NCBI GenBank assembly: GCA_013178015.1
Contig: JABLXR010000001.1
Location: 118,526 to 182,525 of the forward strand
Direction: 5' to 3'
Source of the DNA: Anaerolineae bacterium
GTDB taxonomy: Bacteria; Chloroflexota; Anaerolineae; DRVO01
DNA length: 64,000 nt
The translations under genes and the position numbers were made by a program. The stretch's first letter is position 1. Each line of letters begins with the position of its first letter. Positions 17,211 through 25,764 of this stretch are shown here, one piece after another. Under the pieces are notes generated by a model that was given only the letters and a program-made list of their open reading frames with translations, did no database searches and was not told the origin of the DNA.

Positions 17211-17750
17211 ATGCAGTACAACGTCGCTGAACTCCTCAAGGGCCCGAGCGGCGCTACGCGGCAGTACCAGGTGGACGAGGAACCCCAGTTCCAGCTCGAG
17301 GGCGCCCGGCTCGTCGGCCAGATAACCGGCTCGGTCCGATTGATGCGTACGCAGAAAGGAATACTGGTCGAGGCCGACCTGAGCTCTCAGGCCGAGGTGG
17401 ATTGCGCTCGCTGCCTCAAGAAGGCTGAGACCACCCTGACCGTGCACATCGCCGATGAGTACCGTCCCACAGTGGACATTCGCACTGGCTTTCGCGTCTG
17501 GCCGGAACCGGACGAGGTCATAGAAGAGGAGTTGCTCATCGGGCCGAACAATGTGCTCGACCTGGATGAGGCAGCCCGACAGGAGTTGGAAGCCAGCGTG
17601 CCGCTCAAGACCCTGTGCACCGTCGCCTGTGCCGGCATCTGTCCGCGGTGCGGGCAGGACCTGAACGAGGGTCCTTGTGAATGCGAACCCGAGCCTGACG
17701 CCCGGTGGGAGGCCCTGCGCCAGGTCTTCAACCAGGCCGCGACTCAGTAG
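17211..17750 (+). CDS. DUF177/YceD family protein
   Basis: A 179-residue YceD (DUF177) protein, the gene almost always found just before rpmF. The family is linked to ribosome or 23S rRNA maturation; the mechanism is not settled. Seen here: the conserved [10 protein letters not shown] motif, an acidic middle ([14 protein letters not shown]), and a C-terminal cysteine cluster C-X3-C-X3[15 protein letters not shown] that probably binds zinc. The ATG at 17211 has GGAGG 5 nt upstream; an in-frame TTG at 17199 would coincide with the predicted transcript start and is rejected. rpmF follows 25 nt later. Confidence 0.9.
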   Translation: MQYNVAELLKGPSGATRQYQVDEEPQFQLEGARLVGQITGSVRLMRTQKGILVEADLSSQAEVDCARCLKKAETTLTVHIADEYRPTVDIRTGFRVWPEPDEVIEEELLIGPNNVLDLDEAARQELEASVPLKTLCTVACAGICPRCGQDLNEGPCECEPEPDARWEALRQVFNQAATQ

Positions 17751-17775
17751 AACCGGGAGTGTTATAGGAGAAGAC

Positions 17776-17961
17776 ATGGGAGCAGTACCGAAGAGAAAAG
17801 TATCAAAGGGGCGCAGGGATCGCCGTAGGGCACACGATGTCCTGCCCCGGCTCAACCTCGTGCGCTGCCCGCAATGCGGCGAGTCGCGCCTACCGCACCA
17901 CGTCTGCCCCTCATGTGGCACCTATCGCGGTCGGGACGTGGTAGACATGGGTGAAGGCTAG
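17776..17961 (+). CDS. rpmF: 50S ribosomal protein L32
   Basis: A 61-residue L32. It has the basic N-terminus [21 protein letters not shown] and a zinc ribbon CPQC...CPSC, the C+ form. TAGGAG lies 5 nt before the ATG at 17776. It is co-transcribed with the DUF177 gene; a hairpin at 17995-18021 follows the stop. Confidence 0.95.
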   Translation: MGAVPKRKVSKGRRDRRRAHDVLPRLNLVRCPQCGESRLPHHVCPSCGTYRGRDVVDMGEG

Positions 17962-17994
17962 GCTGCCCGACGGAGCGTAGAGCTCAAAGCCGAT

Positions 17995-18021
17995 CGGCCG
18001 TGCGCCTCGTGTGCACGGCCG
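17995..18021 (+). terminator. Hairpin between rpmF and fabK
   Basis: CGGCCGTGC and GCACGGCCG form a perfect 9-bp stem around a 9-nt loop, followed by TCCCTTTCC. It could terminate, or partly attenuate, rpmF transcription ahead of the fab genes that start 47 nt later. No separate fab promoter is obvious, so read-through is likely. Confidence 0.5.
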
Positions 18022-18067
18022 TCCCTTTCCCTGCGCCCGTGGCCTGCTCCCGACATCAGGAGGCAGC

Positions 18068-19024
18068 ATGATCAGAACCCCACTATGTGACCTGCTCGGT
18101 ACCACCTATCCCATCGTCCAGGGCGGCATGGCGTGGATCGCTACCGCCGAGCTCGCCGCAGCCGTCTCCGAGGCCGGCGGATTGGGGGTTATCGGCGGGG
18201 GCGATTGCCCTCCCGACTACGTGCGGGACCAGGTACGCCTGGCCAAGAGCCTCACTGACCGGCCCTTCGGAGTCAACATACCCCTCTTCTCACCTCACGT
18301 GCCCAGTGTCATTGACGTGTGCATCGAGGAGGGAGTGCGGGTCATCATGACCGGCGCCGGCAACCCTGGCCCACACGTTCCCAAGCTCAAGCAAGCTGGC
18401 ATCGTGGTCATTCCCGTAGTCGCCTCCGTGGCCCTGGCGAGGCGTCTGGCCCGTTCCGGAGTAGATGCCTTGGTCGCCGAAGGCACCGAGTCCGGAGGCC
18501 ACATCGGGGACGTGGGGACCATGCCCCTGGTCCCGCAGGTGGTGGATGCCGTCAGCGTGCCGGTGATCGCAGCCGGAGGCATCGCCGACGGCCGCGGGCT
18601 GGTAGCGGCGCTAGCCCTCGGGGCTCAGGGGATTCAGATGGGAACCCGGTTTGTGTGCACTACTGAGTGCATCGCCCACGACAACTACAAGCAGAAGCTC
18701 GTCCGCTCAGGCGATCGCGCCACCGTGACCACGGGGCATTCGCTGGGGCACCCGGTGCGCGCCATCCGCAATCGGATGACACATGAGTTCGCCGAGCTGG
18801 AGCGAAGCGGCTGTTCGGAGGAAGAGGTCATCCGCTTCGGTACCGGACGGCTCCGCCGTGCCGCGCTGGAGGGCGATGTAGAGACCGGGTCCGTCATGAG
18901 CGGCCAGTCCTGTGGCCTGGTCAATGACATCCTCCCCTGTGCCCAAGTCATCGAGCGCATCATGGCGGAGGCGGAGGCCTGCCTTCAGAGCCTTGCCCGC
19001 TACGTCACCGTGGGAGCCGGCTAG
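18068..19024 (+). CDS. fabK: Enoyl-[acyl-carrier-protein] reductase II (FabK)
   Basis: FabK is an FMN enzyme that performs the last reduction in each round of fatty acid elongation. The protein is 318 residues, like known FabK. It belongs to the nitronate monooxygenase/FabK superfamily: QGGMAWIATAELAAAVSEAGGLG at the N-terminus, AEGTESGGHIG with H145 (the catalytic His position of FabK) and the AAGGIADGRGL phosphate-binding loop. The position immediately before fabD and fabG favours FabK over nitronate monooxygenase. ATG at 18068 with AGGAGG 6 nt upstream. The stop overlaps the fabD start by 1 bp. Confidence 0.88.
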   Translation: MIRTPLCDLLGTTYPIVQGGMAWIATAELAAAVSEAGGLGVIGGGDCPPDYVRDQVRLAKSLTDRPFGVNIPLFSPHVPSVIDVCIEEGVRVIMTGAGNPGPHVPKLKQAGIVVIPVVASVALARRLARSGVDALVAEGTESGGHIGDVGTMPLVPQVVDAVSVPVIAAGGIADGRGLVAALALGAQGIQMGTRFVCTTECIAHDNYKQKLVRSGDRATVTTGHSLGHPVRAIRNRMTHEFAELERSGCSEEEVIRFGTGRLRRAALEGDVETGSVMSGQSCGLVNDILPCAQVIERIMAEAEACLQSLARYVTVGAG

Positions 19025-19983
19025 TGCTCACCTCGGGGCTCGCCTTGGTATTCCCCGGTCAGGGCACTCAGTTCGCCGGAATGGGCGCGGACCTCTATGC
19101 GCGCTTCCCTGAGGCTCGCTCCGCTTTCGATGAGGCCGACGAGGCTCTGGGCGAGCCCCTCTCCCAGCTATGCTTCCAGGGCCCCGACGAGCAGTTGGAG
19201 CGTACATGCAACGCCCAGCCGGCCGTGCTGGTCACCAGCATCGCCCTTTGGCGCGTGATGCAACAGCGTACCGGTGTGCACCCCGTGGTCGCAGCGGGAC
19301 ACAGCCTGGGGGAGTATAGTGCCCTGGTTGCCGCCGAAGCCCTGGAGCTCGCAGAGGGGCTTCGGCTAGTCCGAGCCCGTGCTCAGTGCATGGATGCGGC
19401 CGCAGGCCGTGATGGCGGCACGGGCATGCTGGCCGTGCTCGGCTTGACGGAAGAGACGACGGAGGAGATCTGCGCCCAGGCGGGAGAGGCCACCAGTGGT
19501 CATGTCGCCGTGGCCAACTACAACTGCCCCGGCCAGCTAGTCGTCGCAGGGCACAATCGGTCGCTAGATCTGGTAGAGAAGCTGGCCCGAGAGCGCGGCG
19601 CTCGGCGTTTGGTGCGCCTGGCCGTCGGGGTAGCGTCTCATACTACACTTCTGCAAAGCGCCGCCGAAGCCTTCGCTCCCTTCGTCGCTCAGGCGGTCAT
19701 CCAGCCTCCAGCTTTCCCCGTGGTAGGCAACGCCTACATACAGGCTCTGAGCACCCCCGATACCATCCGCTCGGAGATGGTGAGCCAGCTCGTGCGGCCC
19801 CTTCACTGGCCTCGAGTGGTCCAGGAGATGGTACTGGCGGGGGCTGAGAGGCTCTGGGAGCTCGGGCCACGCCCCGTCCTGGCCGGTCTATGCAGGCGTA
19901 TCGGAGGGGCGCCCTCGATCCGGCCCGTCACCACGGCAGACGAGGTCGAGACGGTGATACGGGAACTGGAGGAGACACCATGA
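19024..19983 (+). CDS. fabD: Malonyl-CoA:ACP transacylase
   Basis: FabD loads malonate from malonyl-CoA onto acyl carrier protein. The 319 residues show FPGQGTQFAGMG, the nucleophile elbow GHSLGEYSAL (S94), the oxyanion-side QLVVAGH segment and catalytic H206 in VASHTTLLQ. GTG start at 19024 overlaps the last base of the fabK stop; the stop overlaps the fabG ATG by 4 bp. No acpP, fabF or fabH lies in this operon, so those must be elsewhere. Confidence 0.94.
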   Translation: MLTSGLALVFPGQGTQFAGMGADLYARFPEARSAFDEADEALGEPLSQLCFQGPDEQLERTCNAQPAVLVTSIALWRVMQQRTGVHPVVAAGHSLGEYSALVAAEALELAEGLRLVRARAQCMDAAAGRDGGTGMLAVLGLTEETTEEICAQAGEATSGHVAVANYNCPGQLVVAGHNRSLDLVEKLARERGARRLVRLAVGVASHTTLLQSAAEAFAPFVAQAVIQPPAFPVVGNAYIQALSTPDTIRSEMVSQLVRPLHWPRVVQEMVLAGAERLWELGPRPVLAGLCRRIGGAPSIRPVTTADEVETVIRELEETP

Positions 19984-20735
19984 TTCAAGCATCATCTTTC
20001 AATAGAGTGGCTCTGGTGACCGGGGGAAGCAGAGGCATCGGCCGCCAGGTGGCGCTGGACCTGGCAGAGAGTGGTGTCGATGTGGTGGTGAACTACCGCG
20101 GTAACCGGACGGCGGCCGAGGAAGTGGTGGAGCGAATCCGGGAGCTCGGGCGACGGGCACTTGCCCTGCAGGCAGACGTCTCGAACTTCGCTGCCGCGGG
20201 CGAGATGGTTCAGCAGGCTGTAGAGGCAATGGGCCGGCTGGATATCCTAGTCAACAACGCCGGTGTCACCCGGGACACATTGCTCCTGCGCCTGTCCGAG
20301 GACGACTGGGACTTGGTCTTGGATACAGTTCTCAAGGGCACTTGTGCTTGCAGTAAGGCCGCCCTCCGTCCCATGATGCGGCAGCGGTACGGTCGCATCA
20401 TCAATATCGGCTCCGTGTCCGGGTTGGGCGGCAACGCGGGGCAGACCAATTACAGCGCGGCCAAGGCCGGGCTGGTAGGGTTCACCAAGGCCCTGGCCAA
20501 GGAAGTCGGATCGCGCAACATCACCGTCAACCTGGTGGCCCCGGGCCTAATCGAGACCGAGATGACAGCCGGGCTGCCTGAATCGCTCGTGGCCGAAGCG
20601 CTGCGCAATACTCCCCTGGGCCGGCTGGGACAGCCCGCTGACGTCTCGGCCGCGGTGGTCTTTCTGGCATCAGAGCGCGCTGGCTTCATCACCGGGCAGG
20701 TCCTTAGTGTTGACGGTGGTCTCCTGATGCATTAG
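19980..20735 (+). CDS. fabG: 3-oxoacyl-[ACP] reductase
   Basis: FabG reduces 3-ketoacyl-ACP with NADPH. The 251 residues include the Rossmann motif TGGSRGIG (14-21), LVNNAGVTRD, catalytic Ser in NIGSVSG and the NYSAAKAG Tyr-Lys pair near residue 158. The C-terminus ERAGFITGQVLSVDGGLLM is typical. Start at the ATG of an ATGA overlap with fabD. The frame extends upstream to 19890, but that part lies inside fabD and is not FabG-like. Confidence 0.94.
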   Translation: MIQASSFNRVALVTGGSRGIGRQVALDLAESGVDVVVNYRGNRTAAEEVVERIRELGRRALALQADVSNFAAAGEMVQQAVEAMGRLDILVNNAGVTRDTLLLRLSEDDWDLVLDTVLKGTCACSKAALRPMMRQRYGRIINIGSVSGLGGNAGQTNYSAAKAGLVGFTKALAKEVGSRNITVNLVAPGLIETEMTAGLPESLVAEALRNTPLGRLGQPADVSAAVVFLASERAGFITGQVLSVDGGLLMH

Positions 20736-20758
20736 CATTTCGTTCATGGAGGGTGCTC

Positions 20759-21103
20759 GTGCCATCCGGCCGTGATCGGATCGTCGTCCATCCCCGCGTC
20801 ATTGCCACCATCGCTGCGTTGACGGCCTTATCGGTCCCCGGGGTAGCGCGGCTGCAGGAGGGGGGGTGCGGTCGCTGGCTTCGAGTTGCACGAGGCCGTC
20901 GAGTCCGTGGGGTGCAGCTCCGCATTGATGGGGACACTGTGGCGATACAGCTGCATCTCGTCATCAGCGCCGGGTTCAGCCTGCTCGAGGTAAGCAGGCG
21001 GGTGCAGAGCGCTGTGGCCCGAGCCATTACTGAGATGACCGACATGCAGGTACAGCATGTCAACATCGAGATCGAGGGGGTACGGGCAGCTACCTATGCC
21101 TGA
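20759..21103 (+). CDS. Asp23/Gls24-like protein, small
   Basis: A 114-residue protein resembling Asp23/Gls24: RIVVHPRVIATIAALTALSVPGVARL at the N-terminus, QLRIDGDTVAIQLHLVISAGFSLLEV in the middle and MQVQHVNIEIEGV at the end. It matches the plan of the protein at 10550 but is more basic in the loop (GGCGRWLRVARGRR). The position between fabG and nusB resembles the amaP/yqhY-nusB arrangement of Firmicutes, where YqhY is an Asp23 protein linked to fatty acid synthesis control. I chose GTG at 20759, 6 nt after GGAGG; the GTG at 20753 abuts that site. Probably YqhY-like. Confidence 0.8.
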   Translation: MPSGRDRIVVHPRVIATIAALTALSVPGVARLQEGGCGRWLRVARGRRVRGVQLRIDGDTVAIQLHLVISAGFSLLEVSRRVQSAVARAITEMTDMQVQHVNIEIEGVRAATYA

Positions 21104-21109
21104 CCGGTC

Positions 21110-21526
21110 ATGAAACCACGAAGGATCGCCCGAGCGCTGGCACTGGAAGTCCTCTACGAGGCGGAGGTTGCCCGCCGCGATCCTCTCGTCGTCCTCGAGC
21201 GCCGGCTGCAGGAACTGCAGTACTCGCCCAGCGTGGTCAAGTTTGCCCGGCACCTAGTCGAGGGAGTGGCCGAGCACCGTTCAGTCCTGGATGGTGCCAT
21301 TGAGGATCACGCTCCCGGCTGGCCCCTGGCGCAGGTTGCCCCAGTTGACGCCAGCATACTGCGGCTCGCCGCTTTTGAGCTTCTCTATGGCGACTCTCCC
21401 CAGAAGGTGGCCATCAACGAAGCGGTCGAGTTGGCCAAGCGATATGGTACCGATAGCTCGCCACGCTTCGTGAACGGGGTGCTTGGAGCGATGGTACGCG
21501 GCTACCAGGCCGCCGGCAGGAGTTAG
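21110..21526 (+). CDS. nusB: Transcription antitermination factor NusB
   Basis: NusB binds boxA RNA with NusE/S10 during rRNA antitermination. All-helical, 138 residues. It shows RRIARALALEVLYEAEVA at the N-terminus and the conserved C-terminal half VDASILRLAAFELLYGDSPQKVAINEAVELAKRYG...FVNGVLGA. ATG at 21110, 6 nt after the Asp23-like gene. Confidence 0.94.
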   Translation: MKPRRIARALALEVLYEAEVARRDPLVVLERRLQELQYSPSVVKFARHLVEGVAEHRSVLDGAIEDHAPGWPLAQVAPVDASILRLAAFELLYGDSPQKVAINEAVELAKRYGTDSSPRFVNGVLGAMVRGYQAAGRS

Positions 21527-21542
21527 GAGTGCCCGAGGGCGT

Positions 21543-22400
21543 ATGAACTTCTTCAACATCGGACCAGGCGAGTTCCTCCTTCTACTGATCATGGCCCTGC
21601 TCGTGTTCGGGCCTCAGAGACTGCCTGAGGTCGCCCGCAGGGCCGGCCAAGCGGTCCGTGATCTGCGCAACATGGTGAACAACCTCGACCCAGAGCTCCT
21701 CGAGGACTGGCGCGAGATCACCCGAGACCTGGAGACCGTCCGCGAGGAAATGCAGCACATCCGCTCCGACGTGGTGGACATTCAGCGAGACCTGGCCGGC
21801 GCCGCCAAGGAAGTAGCCGCCTCGGTAGATGAGGCCGTCAAGGAAGCTTCTGCCGCCGTAAACGAAGGCGCCAAGGCGGCCGAGGCTGCAGGGACCAGGC
21901 GCACCGCTACAGCCAGCGCGCAGGCTCAGCCTGCCGCCGCCAGCACTAGTACAACCTCCGCCACATCGGCACCAAGACCGGCCTCGGGCCCGGCCAAGGC
22001 AGCCGCGCCGGTAAGCTCGGCCCCCGCTCCCTCGCACAGTGCAGCAGCGACCAAGAGCGGTCGAGACGTGGCCTCGGCGAAGGGGCCGGCTAAGGAGGAG
22101 TTGGCGGAAGAGATAGTGGGCACGCTGCTGGTCCGGGGAGAGGACGGCGGCTGGCGCAGCCTGAATGAAGTCGTGGGAACCAAGGTCTTCCCGGTGTGGC
22201 GTCAGGCCCCACGGGCCACCCACAGCGGCAACGGCCACCAGGTCGACCTCGTCGCCGCCTCGCGAGAGGCACGGATGGCCCGCCTGGCAGCGCCCAGGCC
22301 GGGGGCGCCTCGAGCTCATCCGGCAACAAGTGCGGCTCGCCTCAACCCGCGTCCCCGCCGGGCAGTGGCGGCGCGGCTAGGAAGGGTGAAACGTGGCTGA
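21543..22400 (+). CDS. tatA: Twin-arginine translocase TatA/TatB-family protein
   Basis: A 285-residue Tat component. Residues 1-45 are canonical: a short membrane helix (FLLLLIMALLVFG), the FGP hinge and an amphipathic helix RLPEVARRAGQAVRDLRN. A charged coiled-coil segment to about 115 and a long Ala/Pro/Ser-rich disordered tail (about 120-200) follow; the last 80 residues (GTLLVRGEDGGWRSLNEVVG) form an unfamiliar terminal part. The length is more TatB-like, and only one TatA/B gene is seen, so it may serve both roles. ATG at 21543; it overlaps tatC by 8 bp. Confidence 0.88.
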   Translation: MNFFNIGPGEFLLLLIMALLVFGPQRLPEVARRAGQAVRDLRNMVNNLDPELLEDWREITRDLETVREEMQHIRSDVVDIQRDLAGAAKEVAASVDEAVKEASAAVNEGAKAAEAAGTRRTATASAQAQPAAASTSTTSATSAPRPASGPAKAAAPVSSAPAPSHSAAATKSGRDVASAKGPAKEELAEEIVGTLLVRGEDGGWRSLNEVVGTKVFPVWRQAPRATHSGNGHQVDLVAASREARMARLAAPRPGAPRAHPATSAARLNPRPRRAVAARLGRVKRG

Positions 22401-23196
22401 GACCAGCAAAGCTCTAGACGTGGCCGAGTCGCGACGGCCCGGTGGTGCCGGGTCGTCGCGGCTGCCTAAGCCGACCGCAGCGGAGTGTCCACCCGAGCTC
22501 AATGAGGGCGAGATGACGCTCATGGAGCACCTCATCGAGCTCCGTGACCGCATCATGAAGGCTGTCATTGGGGTGGCCATCGGAACGGTGATCGGTTTCA
22601 TTTTCGCACGCCAGGTTTTCGAGCTGCTCATCCGCCCCCTCCCCGAGCAGGCTGAAGTAGTGGCTCTGGGCCCTACCGACTCCATCTTCATGTACTTCAA
22701 GGTAGCGCTCGTTCTAGGCGTCATCATCTCCATGCCGGTGATCCTCTACCAGATCGTCCAGTTCATCCTCCCCGGCCTGTACCCCAACGAGCGGCGCTAC
22801 CTCTACTGGCTGCTGCCCTCCGGCACCATCGCCTTCGCCTCTGGGGCCGTCTTCGCCGCTCTCGTGGTCATCCCCTTCTCCATCAGGTATCTGAGCGGTT
22901 TCATGGCGGACATCATCTCGCCCACCTACCAGGTGCAGCGCTATATTGACTTCGTCACTACCCTCATGTTCTGGGTGGGCCTCGTGTTCGAGACCCCTCT
23001 GCTCATCTACTTCCTCAGCAAGCTAGGGGTGGTGGACCATAAGAAGCTCGCCAGCGGCAGGCGTTATGCCGTCGTGATCCTGGCCGTCGTGGCGGCCATC
23101 GTCACTCCCACCCCTGACCCAGTCACCATGATGGTGGTGATGACTCCAATGGTGCTGCTCTACGAGTTGGGAGTGCAGCTCGCCCGTCTGGCGTAG
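22393..23196 (+). CDS. tatC: Sec-independent protein translocase TatC
   Basis: TatC recognises twin-arginine signal peptides. The protein is 267 residues with about 45 cytoplasmic residues before the core EGEMTLMEHLIELRDRIMKA, the conserved signal-peptide-binding N-terminus. Six membrane helices follow, with FILPGLYPNERRYLYWLLP and the end VTPTPDPVTMMVVMTPMVLLYELGV typical of the family. GTG start at 22393, preceded by GAAGGGTGA, overlaps tatA. Together with tatA it gives a minimal Tat system. Confidence 0.94.
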   Translation: MAETSKALDVAESRRPGGAGSSRLPKPTAAECPPELNEGEMTLMEHLIELRDRIMKAVIGVAIGTVIGFIFARQVFELLIRPLPEQAEVVALGPTDSIFMYFKVALVLGVIISMPVILYQIVQFILPGLYPNERRYLYWLLPSGTIAFASGAVFAALVVIPFSIRYLSGFMADIISPTYQVQRYIDFVTTLMFWVGLVFETPLLIYFLSKLGVVDHKKLASGRRYAVVILAVVAAIVTPTPDPVTMMVVMTPMVLLYELGVQLARLA

Positions 23197-23215
23197 AGCC
23201 TACGGAGACCGCCAC

Positions 23216-24568
23216 ATGCCCGAGAAGAAGGTGATCATCCTTGGCGCCGCCGGCCGCGATTTCCACAACTTCAACGTCGCCTTCCGCGATGACCCCAGCG
23301 TCAGAGTGGTTGCCTTTACCGCCACCCAGATACCCAACATCAGCGGTCGCCTCCTGCCACCGGATCTGGCCGGGCCCCTCTACCCCGAAGGCATCCCCAT
23401 CCATCCCGAGTCCGAACTGGAGGCCCTGATCCGTGAGCTCGGGGCTCAGGAGGCAGTCTTCGCCTACAGCGACGTCTCTCACGAAGAGGTGATGCACCTG
23501 GCCAGCCGGTGCCTGGCCGTCGGGATTGACTTCCGCCTCATGGGGATGGACTCCACCGCGCTCAGATCCTCTCGCCCGGTCGTGTCGGTCTGCGCCGCCC
23601 GAACGGGCTCGGGCAAGAGCCAGACCACCAGACGCGTATGTGACATCCTGGCCGCCTGGGGACGACGGATAGCGGTGGTCCGCCACCCTATGCCCTACGG
23701 AGACCTGACCCGTCAGCGCGTCCAGCGGTTCGCCAACCTGGATGACCTGGACCGGCACGCGTGTACCATCGAGGAGCGCGAGGAGTATGAGCCCCACATA
23801 GAGCGAGGCCACACCGTCTATGCCGGCATAGACTACGCCGCCATACTGGAACAGGCCGAAGCGGATTCCGACATCATCGTGTGGGACGGTGGCAACAACG
23901 ATCTGCCTTTCTACCGTCCCGACCTGCACATCGTAGTGGTGGATCCTCTCCGGCCGGGCCACGAGCTTCGCTTCCACCCGGGTGAGGCCAACGTGCGCAT
24001 GGCGGACTGCGTGGTCATCAACAAAGTCGATAGCGCCTCCCGCGCCGACATTGATGCCGTACGCGACAACGTCGCTTCCATCAACCCCACTGCGCAGATC
24101 ATCGAGGCTGCCTCTCCCATCGCCGTGGACAACCCCGCTATGATACGGGGCAAGAAGGTCTTGGTGGTGGAGGACGGACCGACCGTCACCCACGGGGGCA
24201 TGGCCTTCGGCGCCGGGGTGGTGGCAGCGCGGCGATTCGGCGCCGCGGAACTGGTGGATCCCCGCCCCTACGCGGTAGGCTCTATCGCCGACACCTTCCG
24301 CGCTTACCCCAACCTTGGCCCCACGCTCCCGGCCATGGGCTACGGCCCCCGGCAGATGCACGAGTTGCAGGAAACCATCGAGCGCACGCCGGCCGATCTC
24401 ATCATCGCCGCCACCCCCATAGACCTGAGCCGGGTGCTGCAGGTCAGCCGTCCTATCGAACGGGTCCGCTACGAGCTGCAGGAGATCGGTCAGCCTACGC
24501 TGGCCGAGGTGCTAGCCCCGCTGGCGCGCATACGGCGCCGCCGCGAGAGAGACCCGGCACTGGAGTGA
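23216..24568 (+). CDS. Cyclic 2,3-diphosphoglycerate synthetase-like GTPase
   Basis: A 450-residue P-loop protein of the predicted-GTPase family related to archaeal cyclic 2,3-diphosphoglycerate synthetase. The N-terminal domain (KKVIILGAAGRDFHNFNVAFRDD, 5-27) is Rossmann-like; the Walker A is RTGSGKSQTTR (K134, S135); VVINKVD (about 265) is the guanine-specificity NKxD-like motif. Archaeal enzymes make the thermoprotectant cDPG, but bacterial members have no proven role. ATG at 23216, 20 nt after tatC, so probably in the same transcript, followed by an AMMECR1 gene 15 nt on. Confidence 0.8.
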   Translation: MPEKKVIILGAAGRDFHNFNVAFRDDPSVRVVAFTATQIPNISGRLLPPDLAGPLYPEGIPIHPESELEALIRELGAQEAVFAYSDVSHEEVMHLASRCLAVGIDFRLMGMDSTALRSSRPVVSVCAARTGSGKSQTTRRVCDILAAWGRRIAVVRHPMPYGDLTRQRVQRFANLDDLDRHACTIEEREEYEPHIERGHTVYAGIDYAAILEQAEADSDIIVWDGGNNDLPFYRPDLHIVVVDPLRPGHELRFHPGEANVRMADCVVINKVDSASRADIDAVRDNVASINPTAQIIEAASPIAVDNPAMIRGKKVLVVEDGPTVTHGGMAFGAGVVAARRFGAAELVDPRPYAVGSIADTFRAYPNLGPTLPAMGYGPRQMHELQETIERTPADLIIAATPIDLSRVLQVSRPIERVRYELQEIGQPTLAEVLAPLARIRRRRERDPALE

Positions 24569-24583
24569 GGACGTGAGGTTCGC

Positions 24584-25102
24584 ATGACCGGAACCAGCGC
24601 GCCGGTCAAGCTGGCAGAACAAGCCATTCGCGCTTACGTGGAACGGGGCGAGTTGATCGAGCCCCCCGCGGAGATCCCGCCCCAGTTGCAGGGACGCGCC
24701 GGGGCTTTCGTGTCCATTCACCGTCGCGACGGAAGCCTGCGAGGTTGCATAGGCACGTTCGAGCCCACCACCCCCAACCTGGCCTGCGAGATCATCCAGA
24801 ACGCCGTCAGTGCCGCCACGCGCGACCCTCGCTTCCCCCCCGTCTGCCCGGAGGAGCTGGACGACCTGGTCATCTCGGTGGACGTGCTCTCACCGCCAGA
24901 GAGAGTCTACTCCCTGGAGGATCTAGACCCCAAGCGGTACGGAGTCATCGTCCAATCCGGATGGCGGCGCGGCCTACTGCTCCCCGACCTGGAGGGGGTA
25001 GAGACTTCAGAGCAGCAACTGAGCATCGCCATGCGCAAGGCGGGCATAGCCCCCCACGAGGACATCATCGTCTGGCGGTTCACCGTGAACCGCCACCACT
25101 AG
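24584..25102 (+). CDS. AMMECR1-domain protein (AmmeMemoRadiSam system protein A)
   Basis: A 172-residue AMMECR1 protein with the diagnostic motif [10 protein letters not shown] (52-61), [20 protein letters not shown] and a C-terminal [11 protein letters not shown] segment. The family often occurs with a MEMO-like dioxygenase and a radical SAM protein (the AmmeMemoRadiSam grouping). Neither is adjacent here; the radical SAM protein at 1457-2593 belongs to a different family. Biochemical function unknown. ATG at 24584 with GAGG upstream. Confidence 0.88.
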   Translation: MTGTSAPVKLAEQAIRAYVERGELIEPPAEIPPQLQGRAGAFVSIHRRDGSLRGCIGTFEPTTPNLACEIIQNAVSAATRDPRFPPVCPEELDDLVISVDVLSPPERVYSLEDLDPKRYGVIVQSGWRRGLLLPDLEGVETSEQQLSIAMRKAGIAPHEDIIVWRFTVNRHH

Positions 25103-25103
25103 A

Positions 25104-25198
25104 TGATGCGTGAAGAGTGATAGCTGATGGCCGCAGGAGGTGTAGCCTCAGCCGTCCGTCGGTCGCCGCTTATTACGTATCCACGCATCACGTGTCAC
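25104..25198. repeat. Inverted TGATGCGTGA-type words between convergent genes
   Basis: Left: GATGATGCGTGAAGAGTGATA (from about 25103). Right: CCACGCATCACGTGTCACTCT (to 25201). The words GATGCGTG and CACGCATC, and AGAGTGA and TCACTCT, are reverse complements but not in simple nested order, so this looks like a decayed palindromic element. It shares its word with the larger palindrome at 51332-51436 and occupies the whole 98-bp gap between AMMECR1 and hpt, where it may also act as a two-way terminator. Confidence 0.5.
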
Positions 25199-25200
25199 TC

Positions 25201-25740
25201 TCATGGCCGCCGCCCCTGGCCCAGCATAGCCATATACGGCAGATTGCGATACCGCTCGCGGTAATCTAGGCCGTACCCGACCAGGAACCCATCTTCGATG
25301 GTGAAGCCCCGGTAAGCAATGGGAAGGTCAATGATGCGGCGACGCGGTACGTCCACCAGCGCACACACCTTCAGGCTTGCCGGACGCCGCGCCGACAGCG
25401 TCTTCAGGATGTAGTTCAGGGTCATGCCTGTATCTATGATGTCCTCGACGAAGAGGACATGCCGCCCGGTGATGCTGACGTCCAGGTCCTTGACGATGCG
25501 AACCACACCTTTCGTCTTTGCAGTGGGGCCATACCTCGAGATGGCCATGAAGTCCACCACCAGGGAGATCGGGATGGCGCGCACCAGGTCAGCCATGAAG
25601 ATGAACATCCCTTTCAGGATGCCTACCAGTACGGGCTCCAAATCAGCATAGTCTGCGGCAATCTCTTCGCCCAACTCCCGCACCCGGTGCGCTATCTGCT
25701 CCTGGGAAAGGACGACCTCGGAAATGGCCTCGTCAAGCAT
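25201..25740 (-). CDS. hpt: Hypoxanthine phosphoribosyltransferase
   Basis: This enzyme salvages hypoxanthine and guanine to IMP and GMP using PRPP. The 179 residues are of usual length. The PRPP-binding motif VEDIIDTGMT (98-107) is intact, with GILKGMFIFMADL and DFMAISRYG in place, and YGLDYRERYRNLPYMAML is the usual end. I prefer ATG at 25740, with AGGTGA 8 nt upstream; a GTG at 25752 would add four residues. It lies downstream of the nuclease-like gene at 25765, probably in the same operon. Confidence 0.93.
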   Translation of the reverse strand: MLDEAISEVVLSQEQIAHRVRELGEEIAADYADLEPVLVGILKGMFIFMADLVRAIPISLVVDFMAISRYGPTAKTKGVVRIVKDLDVSITGRHVLFVEDIIDTGMTLNYILKTLSARRPASLKVCALVDVPRRRIIDLPIAYRGFTIEDGFLVGYGLDYRERYRNLPYMAMLGQGRRP

Positions 25741-25764
25741 GAAGGGCTTCACCTGAGGGTGCGG

